Shown: positions 53,785 to 63,263, counted from the stretch's first letter. The stretch is 64,000 nucleotides of DNA from Promethearchaeota archaeon (GCA_016839555.1 JAEOUA010000003.1:186001-250000), one strand, 5' to 3'. Notes: generated by a model not told the origin, from the letters alone. A program made the numbers and translations.

Positions 53785-54852
53785 TTGAATTATAGTTTTC
53801 AAGAAGATGTAAAAGAGATAATTTCTAGATTAAAAGAGGATAATATCTCATTTAAAGATAAAACGATTTTAGTAACAGGTGGAGCCGGATTCCTTGGGTC
53901 GTGGGTATGTGATGTTTTAGTTGAGCAAGGAGCTTACTGTATATGTCTTGACAATTTATGTTCGGGATCCACCGAAAATATACAACATTTAATGGATAAA
54001 GATAATTTTAGGTTTATCAATCATGATATCTCTCAACCTATCTTTTTCGGCTACAGCCATCACCCAAACGGCGTTTGTATAGGGGATATTAAAAAGATAG
54101 ATATAATAATGCATATGGCCAGTAGAGCTTCTCCATTTGAATTTAAAGATCATCCCATTTCAATTTTGAAAAGCAATACCTTAGGAACAATGATTGCCTT
54201 AGGGATAGCAAAGGCACATAATGCATTATTCTTTTATACAAGCACTTCAGAAATATATGGAAATCCTCCTGATGAGGAAATACCCACCTCCGAGTCATAT
54301 TTCGGTCATGTAAACCCCTTAGGACCGAGGAGTTGTTATGATGAATCAAAAAGAGCTGGAGAGGCATTTATTAAAGCTTATGAACTTCAGCACGATATTA
54401 AAACAAAAATTGTGAGAATATTTAATACTTCGGGACCAAGAATAAGATATGGTCCTAAATTTGGAAGGGTTGTTCCCAATTTTATTCACCAAGCAATTAA
54501 TAATTTAGACATTACCGTTTTTGGCGATGGGTCGCAAACCCGCTCATTTACATATGTAATAGATGAAGTCGAAGGAATTTTGAAAATGGTTTATAATGAA
54601 AAAGCAATAGGAGAAGTAATAAATCTTGGAAATGATAAAGAATTTACTATTTTAGAACTGGCTAAAATAATTCTTGAGCTAACGGGCTCTGATTCGAAAA
54701 TTATATTTAAAACATTACCGATTGATGATCCGCAAAGAAGGTGTCCAGACTTAACTAAGGCAAAAAAAATTTTAAATTGGGAGCCAAAAACATCATTAAG
54801 AGAGGGCTTAAGAAAGACTATAGCTTATTTTAGAGATCAAAATAAACAATGA
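53785..54852 (+). CDS. UDP-glucuronate decarboxylase/UDP-xylose synthase-like SDR
   Basis: This is an extended short-chain dehydrogenase acting on nucleotide sugars. It has TGGAGFLGSW at the NAD site, DNLCSGSTENI, MHMASRASPFEF, STSEIYGNP and NPLGPRSCYDESKRAGEAF with the Tyr-x3-Lys active pair, then RIFNTSGPRIRYG and GDGSQTRSFTYV. These closely follow UDP-xylose synthases (UDP-glucuronate decarboxylase), including the PRSCYDE segment. The N-terminus has 25 extra residues. UDP-xylose would serve surface glycan or N-glycan synthesis. The start is TTG at 53785. The next gene (54863) encodes a surface protein with glycosylation sites. Confidence 0.92.
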   Translation: MNYSFQEDVKEIISRLKEDNISFKDKTILVTGGAGFLGSWVCDVLVEQGAYCICLDNLCSGSTENIQHLMDKDNFRFINHDISQPIFFGYSHHPNGVCIGDIKKIDIIMHMASRASPFEFKDHPISILKSNTLGTMIALGIAKAHNALFFYTSTSEIYGNPPDEEIPTSESYFGHVNPLGPRSCYDESKRAGEAFIKAYELQHDIKTKIVRIFNTSGPRIRYGPKFGRVVPNFIHQAINNLDITVFGDGSQTRSFTYVIDEVEGILKMVYNEKAIGEVINLGNDKEFTILELAKIILELTGSDSKIIFKTLPIDDPQRRCPDLTKAKKILNWEPKTSLREGLRKTIAYFRDQNKQ

Positions 54853-54862
54853 ACTCATCTCA

Positions 54863-55390
54863 ATGTCAATTAAAGAAGAAGTATCATCTAAGGAAGATCA
54901 AGAAGCCAAAAAGGGCTTTAAACATTTTGGAAAAATATTAACTGTTTGCTTAATTGTAGGAATTTTAATTATCACTGGATTTATAATTTTCTATGCTATA
55001 AATCCAGAAAATCCTTATCATGTATATACTATCTTAAATGAAGATAAGCGGATGGAAGCTTATCCCATTAATGCCTCTGTTGGAGAAGATATTTATTTTT
55101 ATGTAGGGTTAGGAAATTATCTTGAAGAAAATTTAATATTTACTATACGAATTTCTAAAGGTGATAACACTACCATATTAACTCCATTTGGGACTTTAAA
55201 TGGAATTTATAATTATACAGCTGCTAATTTCATCTTAAGTCATGAAAGAATATGGATTTCAAATCAATTAAATATGTCATTCTATGAAACTGGAAAACGC
55301 ATAATTATAGCTGAGCTCTATGGAATTACAGCAGAATCGAAAGAATTTATTTATAACGTAGTTTTCTTACGAGTAAATGTAACACTTTAA
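54863..55390 (+). CDS. DUF1616-type single-pass surface protein
   Basis: This 175-residue membrane-anchored protein has a short lysine-rich cytoplasmic tail (1-26), one membrane helix (about 27-50) and an extracellular domain. The latter resembles the C-terminal half of DUF1616 proteins: YTILNEDKRMEAYPINASVGEDIYFYVGLGNYLEENLIFTIRI is followed by beta strands ending VVFLRVNVTL. It has several Asn-x-Ser/Thr sequons (NAS, NTT, NYT, NMS, NVT), so it is a good candidate for N-glycosylation. It lies 10 bp after the UDP-xylose-synthase-like gene. The function is unknown. It is convergent with, and two bases from, the TldE-like gene. Confidence 0.82.
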   Translation: MSIKEEVSSKEDQEAKKGFKHFGKILTVCLIVGILIITGFIIFYAINPENPYHVYTILNEDKRMEAYPINASVGEDIYFYVGLGNYLEENLIFTIRISKGDNTTILTPFGTLNGIYNYTAANFILSHERIWISNQLNMSFYETGKRIIIAELYGITAESKEFIYNVVFLRVNVTL

Positions 55391-55392
55391 CT

Positions 55393-56775
55393 TTAATTCT
55401 TACGATCACTTCCTATTATTTGCACATTTTCTATTTTAACGTAAGGAGCTTTATATTGGCCGTACGCTTTAGATTGCTTCGATATTGCGGAAATATTGTT
55501 AAATAAATCAAAAAGATTAATTCCTAACATTGTTTCATTTAATGGGTGCTTTATCTCACCATCTATAATTAAATTGCCGTGAAGTATTAATCCTGAAAAA
55601 TCACCTGTTGAGATATTTGGGGAATCTCCAGTATAATCAAGCAGAATTCCTTTCGATATATCTTGAAAAATTTCTTGCTTTGAGGAATTTCCCGAAGTAA
55701 GGATAAAATTATTTACTCCAATTCCTGGAGGAGATGTATAAGAAGAGCGAATAGCATTTCCTGTACTTTCAACACCTTCTTTTGCCGCAGTATAACTATT
55801 ATGAAGTAATCCATCATTTAAGAATTTTCCATCATTAATTATAGTTTTATTTCTACAAGGTACTCCTTCATCATCCGATATTGAGGATCCAATAGAGCCA
55901 TCAATCAAACCATTATCTTCTATAGTAATTAATTCTGAACCAATTTTATCACCTTTATGTCCAACTAGGAAACTTCTTTTATATTGAAAGTTTTCTGCAT
56001 TTATCGCTAAAGAAATTGGTTTTAAAATTAGGCTAATAGTGCTTCTAGGGGTTAAAATAACAGGAACCTTCATGCTTTTTATTTTTTTTCTTTTAAGATT
56101 TCTTTTTGCAGATTTTAAAGCATTCTGAGCGACCTTTTTGGCATCTAAATCTTTTAAATTTCTTATAAGCTGCCAATCATCTCCATAAGAAGTTTCTTTG
56201 GTTGTTTTGTCTTTAGCAATTATATTCGAAATTATCGAACAAATAGTTTCCTTACGAGATATATCTATTCCATTAGAATTAAGAATAAATATTTCAGAAC
56301 AATTTGTTTTAAATTCAGCTGATTGAGAGATTGCTGATTCATCATTCTTGCACACATCGATAACATCTTGAATATATTCTGAAGCATCCTCAATTTCTAA
56401 ATTCTTAATATTTTTATCATAGAGATTATTTATTTTAGGATATTTCTTATGTTTTTCAGGAAGATTCTTGAAATCGATGTCAGGTGTGGCTCCTTTCATT
56501 AATTTAATTGCTTTTTTAACCATTTCATCAAGCTTTTTCTTGTCAAATTTATTAGTAAATGAAAAGCCACACGCACCATTTTTATCAAATATTCGTATAG
56601 AAATTCCATTTTCAAAACCTAATTTACTATATTTAATCGAATTCTCTTCTATATCAACATTCAAATATTGATCTTTATTTAGATAAGCCTCTGAACATTT
56701 TATATTAGTATTTTTCGTTTCTACTAAATTAATTACTTTTTGAACTAATCGATGAGGATCAAATTCATTATTCAT
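55393..56775 (-). CDS. TldE/PmbA-like subunit of the TldD/TldE peptidase
   Basis: This is the partner of TldD in a heterodimeric zinc peptidase known for modified-peptide maturation or degradation and DNA-gyrase inhibitor processing in bacteria. It has the shared PmbA/TldD fold: NEFDPHRLVQKVINLVETK, GISIRIFDKNGACGFSFTNK, APVILTPRSTISLILKP-like VPVILTP, ISDDEGVPCRNKTIINDG, SYTSPPGIGVNN, and no HExxxH, as expected of the TldE half. The start ATG overlaps the stop of the upstream TldD gene by one base (TAATG), so the two are translationally coupled. Confidence 0.92.
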   Translation of the reverse strand: MNNEFDPHRLVQKVINLVETKNTNIKCSEAYLNKDQYLNVDIEENSIKYSKLGFENGISIRIFDKNGACGFSFTNKFDKKKLDEMVKKAIKLMKGATPDIDFKNLPEKHKKYPKINNLYDKNIKNLEIEDASEYIQDVIDVCKNDESAISQSAEFKTNCSEIFILNSNGIDISRKETICSIISNIIAKDKTTKETSYGDDWQLIRNLKDLDAKKVAQNALKSAKRNLKRKKIKSMKVPVILTPRSTISLILKPISLAINAENFQYKRSFLVGHKGDKIGSELITIEDNGLIDGSIGSSISDDEGVPCRNKTIINDGKFLNDGLLHNSYTAAKEGVESTGNAIRSSYTSPPGIGVNNFILTSGNSSKQEIFQDISKGILLDYTGDSPNISTGDFSGLILHGNLIIDGEIKHPLNETMLGINLFDLFNNISAISKQSKAYGQYKAPYVKIENVQIIGSDRKN

Positions 56776-58220
56776 TAATTTAAACCCCCGATAGTTACAT
56801 CCTTTACTCGAACAAATGGGCCACCATCACATACTCTTACTCTTTGTCCTCCTTTTCCACATATACCATCTGAATAATCTAATTCTTTCCCAATCGCAGT
56901 TATTTTATTAAGAATTTCTAATGTCATACCAGATAATGAAACATCTCTCATCATTTTTGTTTTTTCTCCATGTTCTATTCGATACGATAATTTACATTTA
57001 AATTGAAAATTTCCAGAAGCGGGGTCTGTATACCCATATTGAAACGCCTCGCAAAAGATGCCGTCATCAATTTCCTCAATCATATCTTCAAGTTTCCAGT
57101 CTTCTGGACTTAAAACCGTTATTCCCATTCTTACTTGAGGGTATGAGCTGACAGAAGATGCTCGTCCATGTCCATTTGGACTTTCATTCATCCTTGATGC
57201 AGTCTCTAAGCTATGAAGATAATTTTTTAATATCCCATTTTCGATTATTTTTGTTTTTTGAGAAGGAACACCTTCATCATCAAACATATAGGAACCAAAT
57301 AATTCATAAGGTAAATTATTTTTCTTTCCACTCCCAATTCTTGGGTCATCTGTGATTGTAACTTCTTCAAGAGCCACTTTTTCTCCAATTTTTCCCTCTA
57401 ATATGCTCTCTTTATTAAGAATATGATCAGCTTCTACGGCATGGCCAAAAGCTTCATGAATAAAAGTTCCTGTTAATTCAGGATCCATTATTATTGTGAA
57501 TTTTCCTCCTTTAGGTGATTTAGCGTCCAATAATTCTATTGCTTCCTTAGCAGATTTGAAACTAATGTTTTTCGCTTTTTTAGTATCATGCAATTCAAAT
57601 CCACCTAAACCACCAATAGAATTTACACTTTTTTGAATCAATCCATTTTTTTGAGCATATACAACACAAAATAATCGTGAAATTGGTTCTTTTTGATATA
57701 TTTTGGAACCAAAGGAATTTAAAAATAAATTTTTACTAATTGAATCATAATAAAGCGAATGAGTATTTTTAATCTGAGAATCGTATTGATTCGCAATATC
57801 TTCATGATTTTTAACTAATTCAATTTTTTCAGAGATATCAACATTCTCTAAATCTTTTTTAGTTTCCAATTCAAACTTGAATGTTATTGGATCTCTTTCT
57901 TTTATTTTATAATTCATGTTTGTTTGAGATTCTGATAAGATCGCTAATTTTATTGCTTTTTCGAATCCCAATTCTATTGATTTTCTGGAAATATCTTCAA
58001 GAGAAAAAAAACCCCATCCGCCGTTATAAAAAGTTCTGATACCACAGCTCTCTTTTTGATAGGTCGATAATTCTTTACTTTTATTATCAGTGAATTCCAC
58101 CGTTACCCCTGTTTTGATGGCTGTTCTAATATCCCAATAGTCTAATTTATTTCGAGATAACTCATCTAATCTTTTTATTAAATTATCATCAAAGATTTTT
58201 AATTCGTCTATTAGGTCCAT
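56775..58220 (-). CDS. TldD-like zinc metallopeptidase subunit
   Basis: This is the catalytic half of the TldD/TldE pair. The zinc motif is FIHEAFGHAVEADHIL, with both His and the Glu, flanked by FTIIMDPELTG and the DDPRIGSG and YMFDDEGVPSQKTKIIENG segments. GHGRASSVSSYPQVRMGITVL follows. The length of 481 aa is typical. It is cytoplasmic. It is first of a two-gene operon with the TldE-like gene. In other organisms the complex cleaves small or modified peptides in a chamber; the natural target here is unknown. Confidence 0.94.
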   Translation of the reverse strand: MDLIDELKIFDDNLIKRLDELSRNKLDYWDIRTAIKTGVTVEFTDNKSKELSTYQKESCGIRTFYNGGWGFFSLEDISRKSIELGFEKAIKLAILSESQTNMNYKIKERDPITFKFELETKKDLENVDISEKIELVKNHEDIANQYDSQIKNTHSLYYDSISKNLFLNSFGSKIYQKEPISRLFCVVYAQKNGLIQKSVNSIGGLGGFELHDTKKAKNISFKSAKEAIELLDAKSPKGGKFTIIMDPELTGTFIHEAFGHAVEADHILNKESILEGKIGEKVALEEVTITDDPRIGSGKKNNLPYELFGSYMFDDEGVPSQKTKIIENGILKNYLHSLETASRMNESPNGHGRASSVSSYPQVRMGITVLSPEDWKLEDMIEEIDDGIFCEAFQYGYTDPASGNFQFKCKLSYRIEHGEKTKMMRDVSLSGMTLEILNKITAIGKELDYSDGICGKGGQRVRVCDGGPFVRVKDVTIGGLN

Positions 58221-58445
58221 AAAATTGATACAAAAAGATAATTTATTATTATTTTTTTTGTCTGATATAGTTATAAAAATTAATACAAAATAAAAGTTAC
58301 TTTTTTATCATTTATTAATTCTTAAGGTATTTAATAAGAGACTTTTTTCTTTCATAAATTATTAGACTTAATATAAAAATATTTAAATTTACCAACAGAC
58401 TATTATGAGAAAAAAAATTTAAGAGATTTGTTTTTTCTCTATTCT

Positions 58446-59750
58446 CTACTTAAAAGGATTCTTACCTCCTAAGATTTTTTCCTGATATTTTTTTAAGGAA
58501 GGAGGACATAGTCCTTTTTCTGTTGCGATTTTTTTAAGGTTTTTCATCATTTCCGCTAAATCAACTCCTGAAGGGCACCAATTAGTACAATTACTACAGC
58601 CAGTGCATAAAAATAATCCATCTTTTACAGCTTCCTCTATTCCATTATGAATATAATCGCGTACGATATTTAGGCCCCCAATACCATATTTAGAAGCATA
58701 GACATTTCCAAAAGCCCGAGAAGCGGTACAAACAAAATCACAAGATTTACAGGAAATACATTTTAACATATCTTTATAGAAAAGATCTTCTTTCGCCGCT
58801 TTAGTTCTCCAATCATCTACTAGAATTACCACAACTTCCTTAGCACCATACATTCCAAAAACTCGAGTGCCTCGAATATCTGAAGTTCCAGAAGGAGCTG
58901 TAATAACACTAATATAACCTGCATCGACGTTTGTAATTCTTTCTTGAATCTTACCCACCATAAATGCATCATATTCATCGGGTACAATCTTTGAAATTCC
59001 CGCTACCACGATATGTTTATCCACGGCTCTTGTCAATAGACTAATGTTTCCTTCATTTTCAAGTAAAAAAATAGTTCCGTCATGAGCAGAAATAGCGTTT
59101 GCGGATGTTAAAGATATTTTTACATCATTAAGTAATTCTGGTCGATAATTCTCTCTATAAAATTGTACAATTTTCTCTGGATCTGGTTCCAGTTCTACTC
59201 CATATTTTTCTTTTATTTTCGCAACGATTTCTTCTTCAGAAAATTGAACACCTGGAGCTAAAGTAAAGCTGGGATATTCATATTCAAATAGTTGACATAG
59301 TACATCTCCAAGATCTGTTTCTTTTATTTCAATATTATTTTCTTTCAAAACATCCATAATTCCAATATCTTTAGCTTCGAGAGATTTTGATTTGTAAATG
59401 ATCTTCGCATCTCCTAATTCTTTCATAAAGGCTTCTTGTGCTTCTTCATTAGTCTTGGCATAATAAACTTTAAATTTATTGGTTTTTTCCATAACATTGA
59501 TACATTTTTCAACATATTCATCTATATTTTCTACAAATTTTTCTTTTGCTTCAATTATAGCTGGTTTATATTTTTCTATATATTCTCTGCTGGTATCTTC
59601 ATATAAATATCGTAAATCATATGATCTATATTTTCCAAGGCAAGCCAATCTCCAAATTTCCGCGAATTTTGCATATTCTGAGTCTTTATCTTTTAGAGCT
59701 TCTATTTTCTGTTGTACATGTTCATATAATTCTTTTCCTTTTTCACTCAT
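58446..59750 (-). CDS. LutB-like LUD-domain iron-sulphur protein
   Basis: This is a lactate-utilisation-type oxidoreductase. The N-terminal LUD domain spans about 20-325, with SANAISAHDGTIFLLENEGN, a region of substrate/ligand contact, and SGTSDIRGTRVFGMYGAKEVVVIL. A 2[4Fe-4S] domain follows (about 340-405), with CISCKSCDFVC and CTGCSNCTNWCPSG. In LutABC systems LutB works with LutA and LutC to oxidise L-lactate to pyruvate without a flavin. LutA is directly upstream and overlaps by 8 bp; no LutC is seen. Electrons likely pass to ferredoxin or a quinone-free carrier. Confidence 0.9.
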   Translation of the reverse strand: MSEKGKELYEHVQQKIEALKDKDSEYAKFAEIWRLACLGKYRSYDLRYLYEDTSREYIEKYKPAIIEAKEKFVENIDEYVEKCINVMEKTNKFKVYYAKTNEEAQEAFMKELGDAKIIYKSKSLEAKDIGIMDVLKENNIEIKETDLGDVLCQLFEYEYPSFTLAPGVQFSEEEIVAKIKEKYGVELEPDPEKIVQFYRENYRPELLNDVKISLTSANAISAHDGTIFLLENEGNISLLTRAVDKHIVVAGISKIVPDEYDAFMVGKIQERITNVDAGYISVITAPSGTSDIRGTRVFGMYGAKEVVVILVDDWRTKAAKEDLFYKDMLKCISCKSCDFVCTASRAFGNVYASKYGIGGLNIVRDYIHNGIEEAVKDGLFLCTGCSNCTNWCPSGVDLAEMMKNLKKIATEKGLCPPSLKKYQEKILGGKNPFK

Positions 59751-60486
59751 TCAAGGGATCAACTCCATTTATTATTTTCATTAGAAAATCTTCAAATTTC
59801 AAAACAGGTTTCTTAATATTATTTTCATTTTTTATTCGTTTAAATGCGGTATAACAAAATGGACAAGCTGTTAGAAGGATTTTACCTCTTCTCATTTGAT
59901 CAAAAATCGTTTTGGTGTTATAATCACTATTTTCTTTAAATATAGAATATACTCCTCCTCCCGATCCGCAACAAATACTATTTAATTTATTGTTTTCCAT
60001 TTCATGAAGTTTTATATTCTTGATTGATTCAATAATTTTCCTAGGTTCGTCTATAATTGGAACAACCGCATTTCGCAGATGGCATCCATCATGATAACAA
60101 ACATACATTTTTTTTCCATCATATTTTAGATTTAATTTGCTTAAATTCTCTGGTTTTGCTAAAAATTGTAATAAATGTTCAACATCCACTTTAAAATTAT
60201 CTCCTAAAAGTTTAGGGTAATATCTTGTTAAATATTGATAACAACCAGCACAAATTGTAGTAATTTTATCTATATCATTTTCTTGAAACCAAGTATTAAC
60301 AAAATCCGCATGTTTTTTCATTTCCTCTTCTTTTGTAATATGGTAAGCGAGAGCGCCACAACATGGAACCTCTTCTAGCACTTCATATTCTTCATCAATT
60401 AAATTTATTAATTTAATACCATTTTCACAGGTATCTTTATATTTTGAGGAGCTGAGACACCCTAAATAAATCAATTTTCTTCCCAT
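59743..60486 (-). CDS. LutA/HdrB-like CCG-domain protein
   Basis: This protein of 247 residues has two CCG domains, the cluster-binding fold of LutA, GlpC and heterodisulphide reductase HdrB. The first holds VPCCGALAYHIT and TICAGCYQYLTRYYP. The second holds CYHDGCHLRNA and SICCGSGGGVYSIF, and later LTACPFCYTAFKRI. These bind an unusual 4Fe-4S cluster used to transfer electrons to or from a thiol or hydroxyacid. It overlaps the LutB-like gene by 8 bp and must be co-expressed with it. The pair could oxidise lactate, or act as an HdrBC-like thiol reductase. Confidence 0.9.
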   Translation of the reverse strand: MGRKLIYLGCLSSSKYKDTCENGIKLINLIDEEYEVLEEVPCCGALAYHITKEEEMKKHADFVNTWFQENDIDKITTICAGCYQYLTRYYPKLLGDNFKVDVEHLLQFLAKPENLSKLNLKYDGKKMYVCYHDGCHLRNAVVPIIDEPRKIIESIKNIKLHEMENNKLNSICCGSGGGVYSIFKENSDYNTKTIFDQMRRGKILLTACPFCYTAFKRIKNENNIKKPVLKFEDFLMKIINGVDPLNE

Positions 60487-60868
60487 CTAAAAATTCACTT
60501 TTTATTTTTTTAAACTATTTCTAATTAATAATTTAACTCAGATTCTTATAATTATAAATTTTATATAACTTTCATCATTTAGGTTGATAATATTAATTTA
60601 AAGATCAAATTTCCACTGCTATAGATAATATTTTAAAGATTTAATAAGAAATAGAAAAAGATTAACCATTTCTTCGGTTTAATGATAATTCTTATTTAAG
60701 ATATGGGTTATTATTTGAACAAATATTAATAAATCTCTGTGATTAGAAAATATAAAAGTAAACAATTTTATTATGAATTAATTAAAAATTAATAAAATAA
60801 AAAGTAAAAATTTCGAATTAAAACAATATATTTTCAAATCATTAGAAAATTGATGGAGCTGAAATAAT
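60487..60868. other. Non-coding region between divergent lut and kor operons
   Basis: This 382-bp A+T-rich gap separates the lutA-like start from the oxidoreductase delta subunit and must carry both promoters. I found no sizeable frame with a cysteine pattern, no tRNA and no strong palindrome. GGAG at 60855-60858 is the only ribosome-site-like motif near the delta subunit. Confidence 0.45.
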
Positions 60869-61150
60869 ATTCCAAAATTAATTGAAAATAAAGAAAAAAA
60901 TTTTACTCTTTTCCTCAATAAACAGAGATGTGGGGGATGTAATGCTTGCATATCGTTATGTCCAACTGGAATTCTTGAACAGGGTGAAGAATTAAATGTG
61001 CGTATAGCATATGTCCCTAGAGTTAAAGAGGGAAAAGAGAAATATTGTACTGGTTGCAGAAGATGTGAATTTGGTTGTCCCGATTGGGCAATTTATATAT
61101 TAAAAATTAAAGAAGAAAATCAACAAGAGCCTGAAAAGGCTCAAACATAA
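60869..61150 (+). CDS. korD: 2-oxoacid:ferredoxin oxidoreductase, delta (ferredoxin) subunit
   Basis: This is a small 2[4Fe-4S] protein that passes electrons from the KorAB core to ferredoxin. The clusters are CGGCNACISLCP and CTGCRRCEFGCPDWAI, the second with the Asp-Trp ending typical of such delta subunits. The frame opens after a TGA at 60860 and contains no ATG, GTG or TTG before the first cluster. ATT at 60869, ten bases after GGAG, is my tentative start, giving 93 aa; ATT at 60881 is also possible. This odd start would make standard gene callers miss it. The end is 13 bp before korA. The order D-A-B-C is common in archaea. Confidence 0.85.
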   Translation: MPKLIENKEKNFTLFLNKQRCGGCNACISLCPTGILEQGEELNVRIAYVPRVKEGKEKYCTGCRRCEFGCPDWAIYILKIKEENQQEPEKAQT

Positions 61151-61163
61151 TGAGGTGAATAAA

Positions 61164-62336
61164 TTGAGTATTGAAGAAGAGAAGCGATTTTTATCACCTG
61201 GAAAACATTTAATGATGGGGAATGAAGCGATGAGTGAAGGAGCAATAACCGCAGGACTTAAATTTTTCGGGGGATATCCAATCACTCCTAGTACTGAGGT
61301 AATTGAGCATTTGGCTAAACGATTACCGGAAGTAGGTGGATGTTGCATGCAAATGGAGGATGAACTTGCATCAATTAATTCAGTTATAGGAGCATCTCTG
61401 GTTGGGGTAAAGGCTATGACAGCAACTTCTGGTCCTGGATTGTCTTTAATGGCCGAGACTATTTCCATGGCAGCCAATTTAGAGGTTCCCTTTGTATTCT
61501 GTGATGTGCAAAGAAATGGTCCGGGGACTGGTTATGTGACTGAACCACACCATAATGATATTGGATTTATTAGATTTTCAGGTAATGGAGAATTTCAAGT
61601 TATTGCTTTAGCTCCCATGACATGTCAAGAATTATTTGATTTAACAATTACAGCATTTAATTTTGCAGAAACATATCGTTGCCCTGTTTTTATACTCTCC
61701 GATGCCTATTTAGGTCATTTACATGAAGTTGTAAATGTTCCTTCTAAAGAAGAATTGCAAAAAAGAATTATTGAGAGAAAATTGCCAGAAGATACCTCGG
61801 GAAGAATGTTTTCTTATCAAGACAATGTATCGGGTGAATATATAATTCCAAAACCTCCACAAATGGGAACAGAATATTGTCCAGGATTATTTCTTCATCA
61901 ACCACATGGTCCGGACGGATTACCAACCCCAAAACCAATGGAGTTTATACAAGTTATTATGGAGAAAATAAACACAAATAAAGATAAAATATGTCTCATA
62001 GATAAGTATTTGTTAGATGATGCAGAAATAGTTATTATTTCATATGGATTACCTGTGAGAGCAAGCTATCGCGCAGTGGATATTGCCCGAAAGGAAGGAA
62101 TAAAGGTTGGGATTTTTAGATTAATTACTGTATGGCCGTTTCCCGAAGAAAAAGTGAGAGAAATTGTAAAAAATGCAAAAGCTGTAATTGTACCTGAACT
62201 AAATTATACAGGCTATATTGCAGAACAAATAGAAAGAGTCACTAATATTGAAACCCCAGTGATTAAAATTCCGAATGTATGTGAATTTCATCATCCAGAT
62301 CTAATTCTTAAACATATAAAGGAGGTGGCAAAATAA
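61164..62336 (+). CDS. korA: 2-oxoacid:ferredoxin oxidoreductase, alpha subunit
   Basis: This is the alpha subunit of a CoA-dependent 2-oxoacid:ferredoxin oxidoreductase, the pyrimidine-binding half of the thiamine site. It has GNEAMSEGAITAGLKFFGGYPITPSTE, EDELASINSVIGASLVGVKAMTATSGPG, MAANLEVPFVFCDVQRNGPGTG and, in the C-terminal domain, VIISYGLPVRASYRAVDIARKEGIKVGIFRLITVWPFPEE, as in 2-oxoglutarate-type enzymes. I prefer the TTG at 61164, because GAGGTGA lies five bases before it, to a GTG at 61155 within that motif. The substrate (2-oxoglutarate or branched 2-oxoacids) is suggested by the short split form. Confidence 0.95.
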   Translation: MSIEEEKRFLSPGKHLMMGNEAMSEGAITAGLKFFGGYPITPSTEVIEHLAKRLPEVGGCCMQMEDELASINSVIGASLVGVKAMTATSGPGLSLMAETISMAANLEVPFVFCDVQRNGPGTGYVTEPHHNDIGFIRFSGNGEFQVIALAPMTCQELFDLTITAFNFAETYRCPVFILSDAYLGHLHEVVNVPSKEELQKRIIERKLPEDTSGRMFSYQDNVSGEYIIPKPPQMGTEYCPGLFLHQPHGPDGLPTPKPMEFIQVIMEKINTNKDKICLIDKYLLDDAEIVIISYGLPVRASYRAVDIARKEGIKVGIFRLITVWPFPEEKVREIVKNAKAVIVPELNYTGYIAEQIERVTNIETPVIKIPNVCEFHHPDLILKHIKEVAK

Positions 62337-62337
62337 A

Positions 62338-63261
62338 ATGTCTGGTATAGGTCCAATGTATCCTCAAGAAAAACCAGAACATCCGTATTTAGATAAATCA
62401 TATGCAGGATATTTAATTGGTAATTATTCTTCACGATTTTGTGCAGGATGTGGCTATGGAATTATTGCACAACTCTATACCCGAACCTTTGAAGATGAAG
62501 GATTAGATCCTAAGAAATTTCCTTTAATTGTAGGGATAGGTTGCTATAGTCAGATAATGTTACTGGTCCATTATTCTGCACAGAAGGTTCTAACTTTGCA
62601 TGGTAGAGCACCAGCAATTGCTACTGGGATAAAGATGGGAAATCCAGAAATGAAACCAATCATTTTTTCAGGTGACGGGGATGCATTAGGAATAGGAGGA
62701 AATCATTTCATACATTTATGCAGAAGAAACTTGGATGCTGTTATATTTATTTTTAATAATAGCATATATGCTATGACAGGAGGACAAGGAGCACCTACAA
62801 CGCTTTGGGGAGCAGAGAGTACCACGACTCCCTATAAGATGTTTGAAAATCGTATAGATGGAGTAGATTTAGCACTAGCTGCTGGTGCTACCTATGTTGC
62901 ACGTACTACCGTAGCTCATCCAAGAACATTCATGAAATATTTCAAAAAAGGTTTAAATCATAAAGGTACATCAGTTATTGAAGTTATTGTACCTTGTGTG
63001 ACCTATTTTGGCAGAAAAAATGTCAATACTTTGGGATCTGAATATTCTGAATTACAAGAAGAAGCTGAAAAGATGGAGACCGCAGGAAAGATGATAGATT
63101 GGATAAAGAAAAACACAGTAAGAATAAATCAAGCACAATTTATGACTGAAAAAGAGTTATTTAATAAATATATAATAGGTGAATTTCGTTATGATCCTGA
63201 TAAACCAGAATATTCCGATCAATATAATAGTATTATAAAAATCGCACAAGGAAGGGAATAA
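62338..63261 (+). CDS. korB: 2-oxoacid:ferredoxin oxidoreductase, beta subunit
   Basis: This is the thiamine-diphosphate-binding beta subunit. RFCAGCGYGIIAQLY is the cluster/start motif (the family has CxGCG). GIGCYSQIM and TLHGRAPAIATGIKM follow. The ThDP-Mg motif is GDGDALGIGGNHFIHLCRRNLDAVIFIFNNSIYAMTGGQGAPTT. The length of 307 aa is typical. It begins one base after the korA stop, with AGGAGGTGG upstream inside korA, so it is translationally coupled. The product forms the active-site interface with KorA and receives electrons for ferredoxin. Confidence 0.96.
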   Translation: MSGIGPMYPQEKPEHPYLDKSYAGYLIGNYSSRFCAGCGYGIIAQLYTRTFEDEGLDPKKFPLIVGIGCYSQIMLLVHYSAQKVLTLHGRAPAIATGIKMGNPEMKPIIFSGDGDALGIGGNHFIHLCRRNLDAVIFIFNNSIYAMTGGQGAPTTLWGAESTTTPYKMFENRIDGVDLALAAGATYVARTTVAHPRTFMKYFKKGLNHKGTSVIEVIVPCVTYFGRKNVNTLGSEYSELQEEAEKMETAGKMIDWIKKNTVRINQAQFMTEKELFNKYIIGEFRYDPDKPEYSDQYNSIIKIAQGRE

Positions 63262-63263
63262 AC

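Noticed and set aside
61100..61477. 125-codon minus-strand frame over the start of korA
   Set aside because: It overlaps two conserved oxidoreductase genes and has no family signature or ribosome site.
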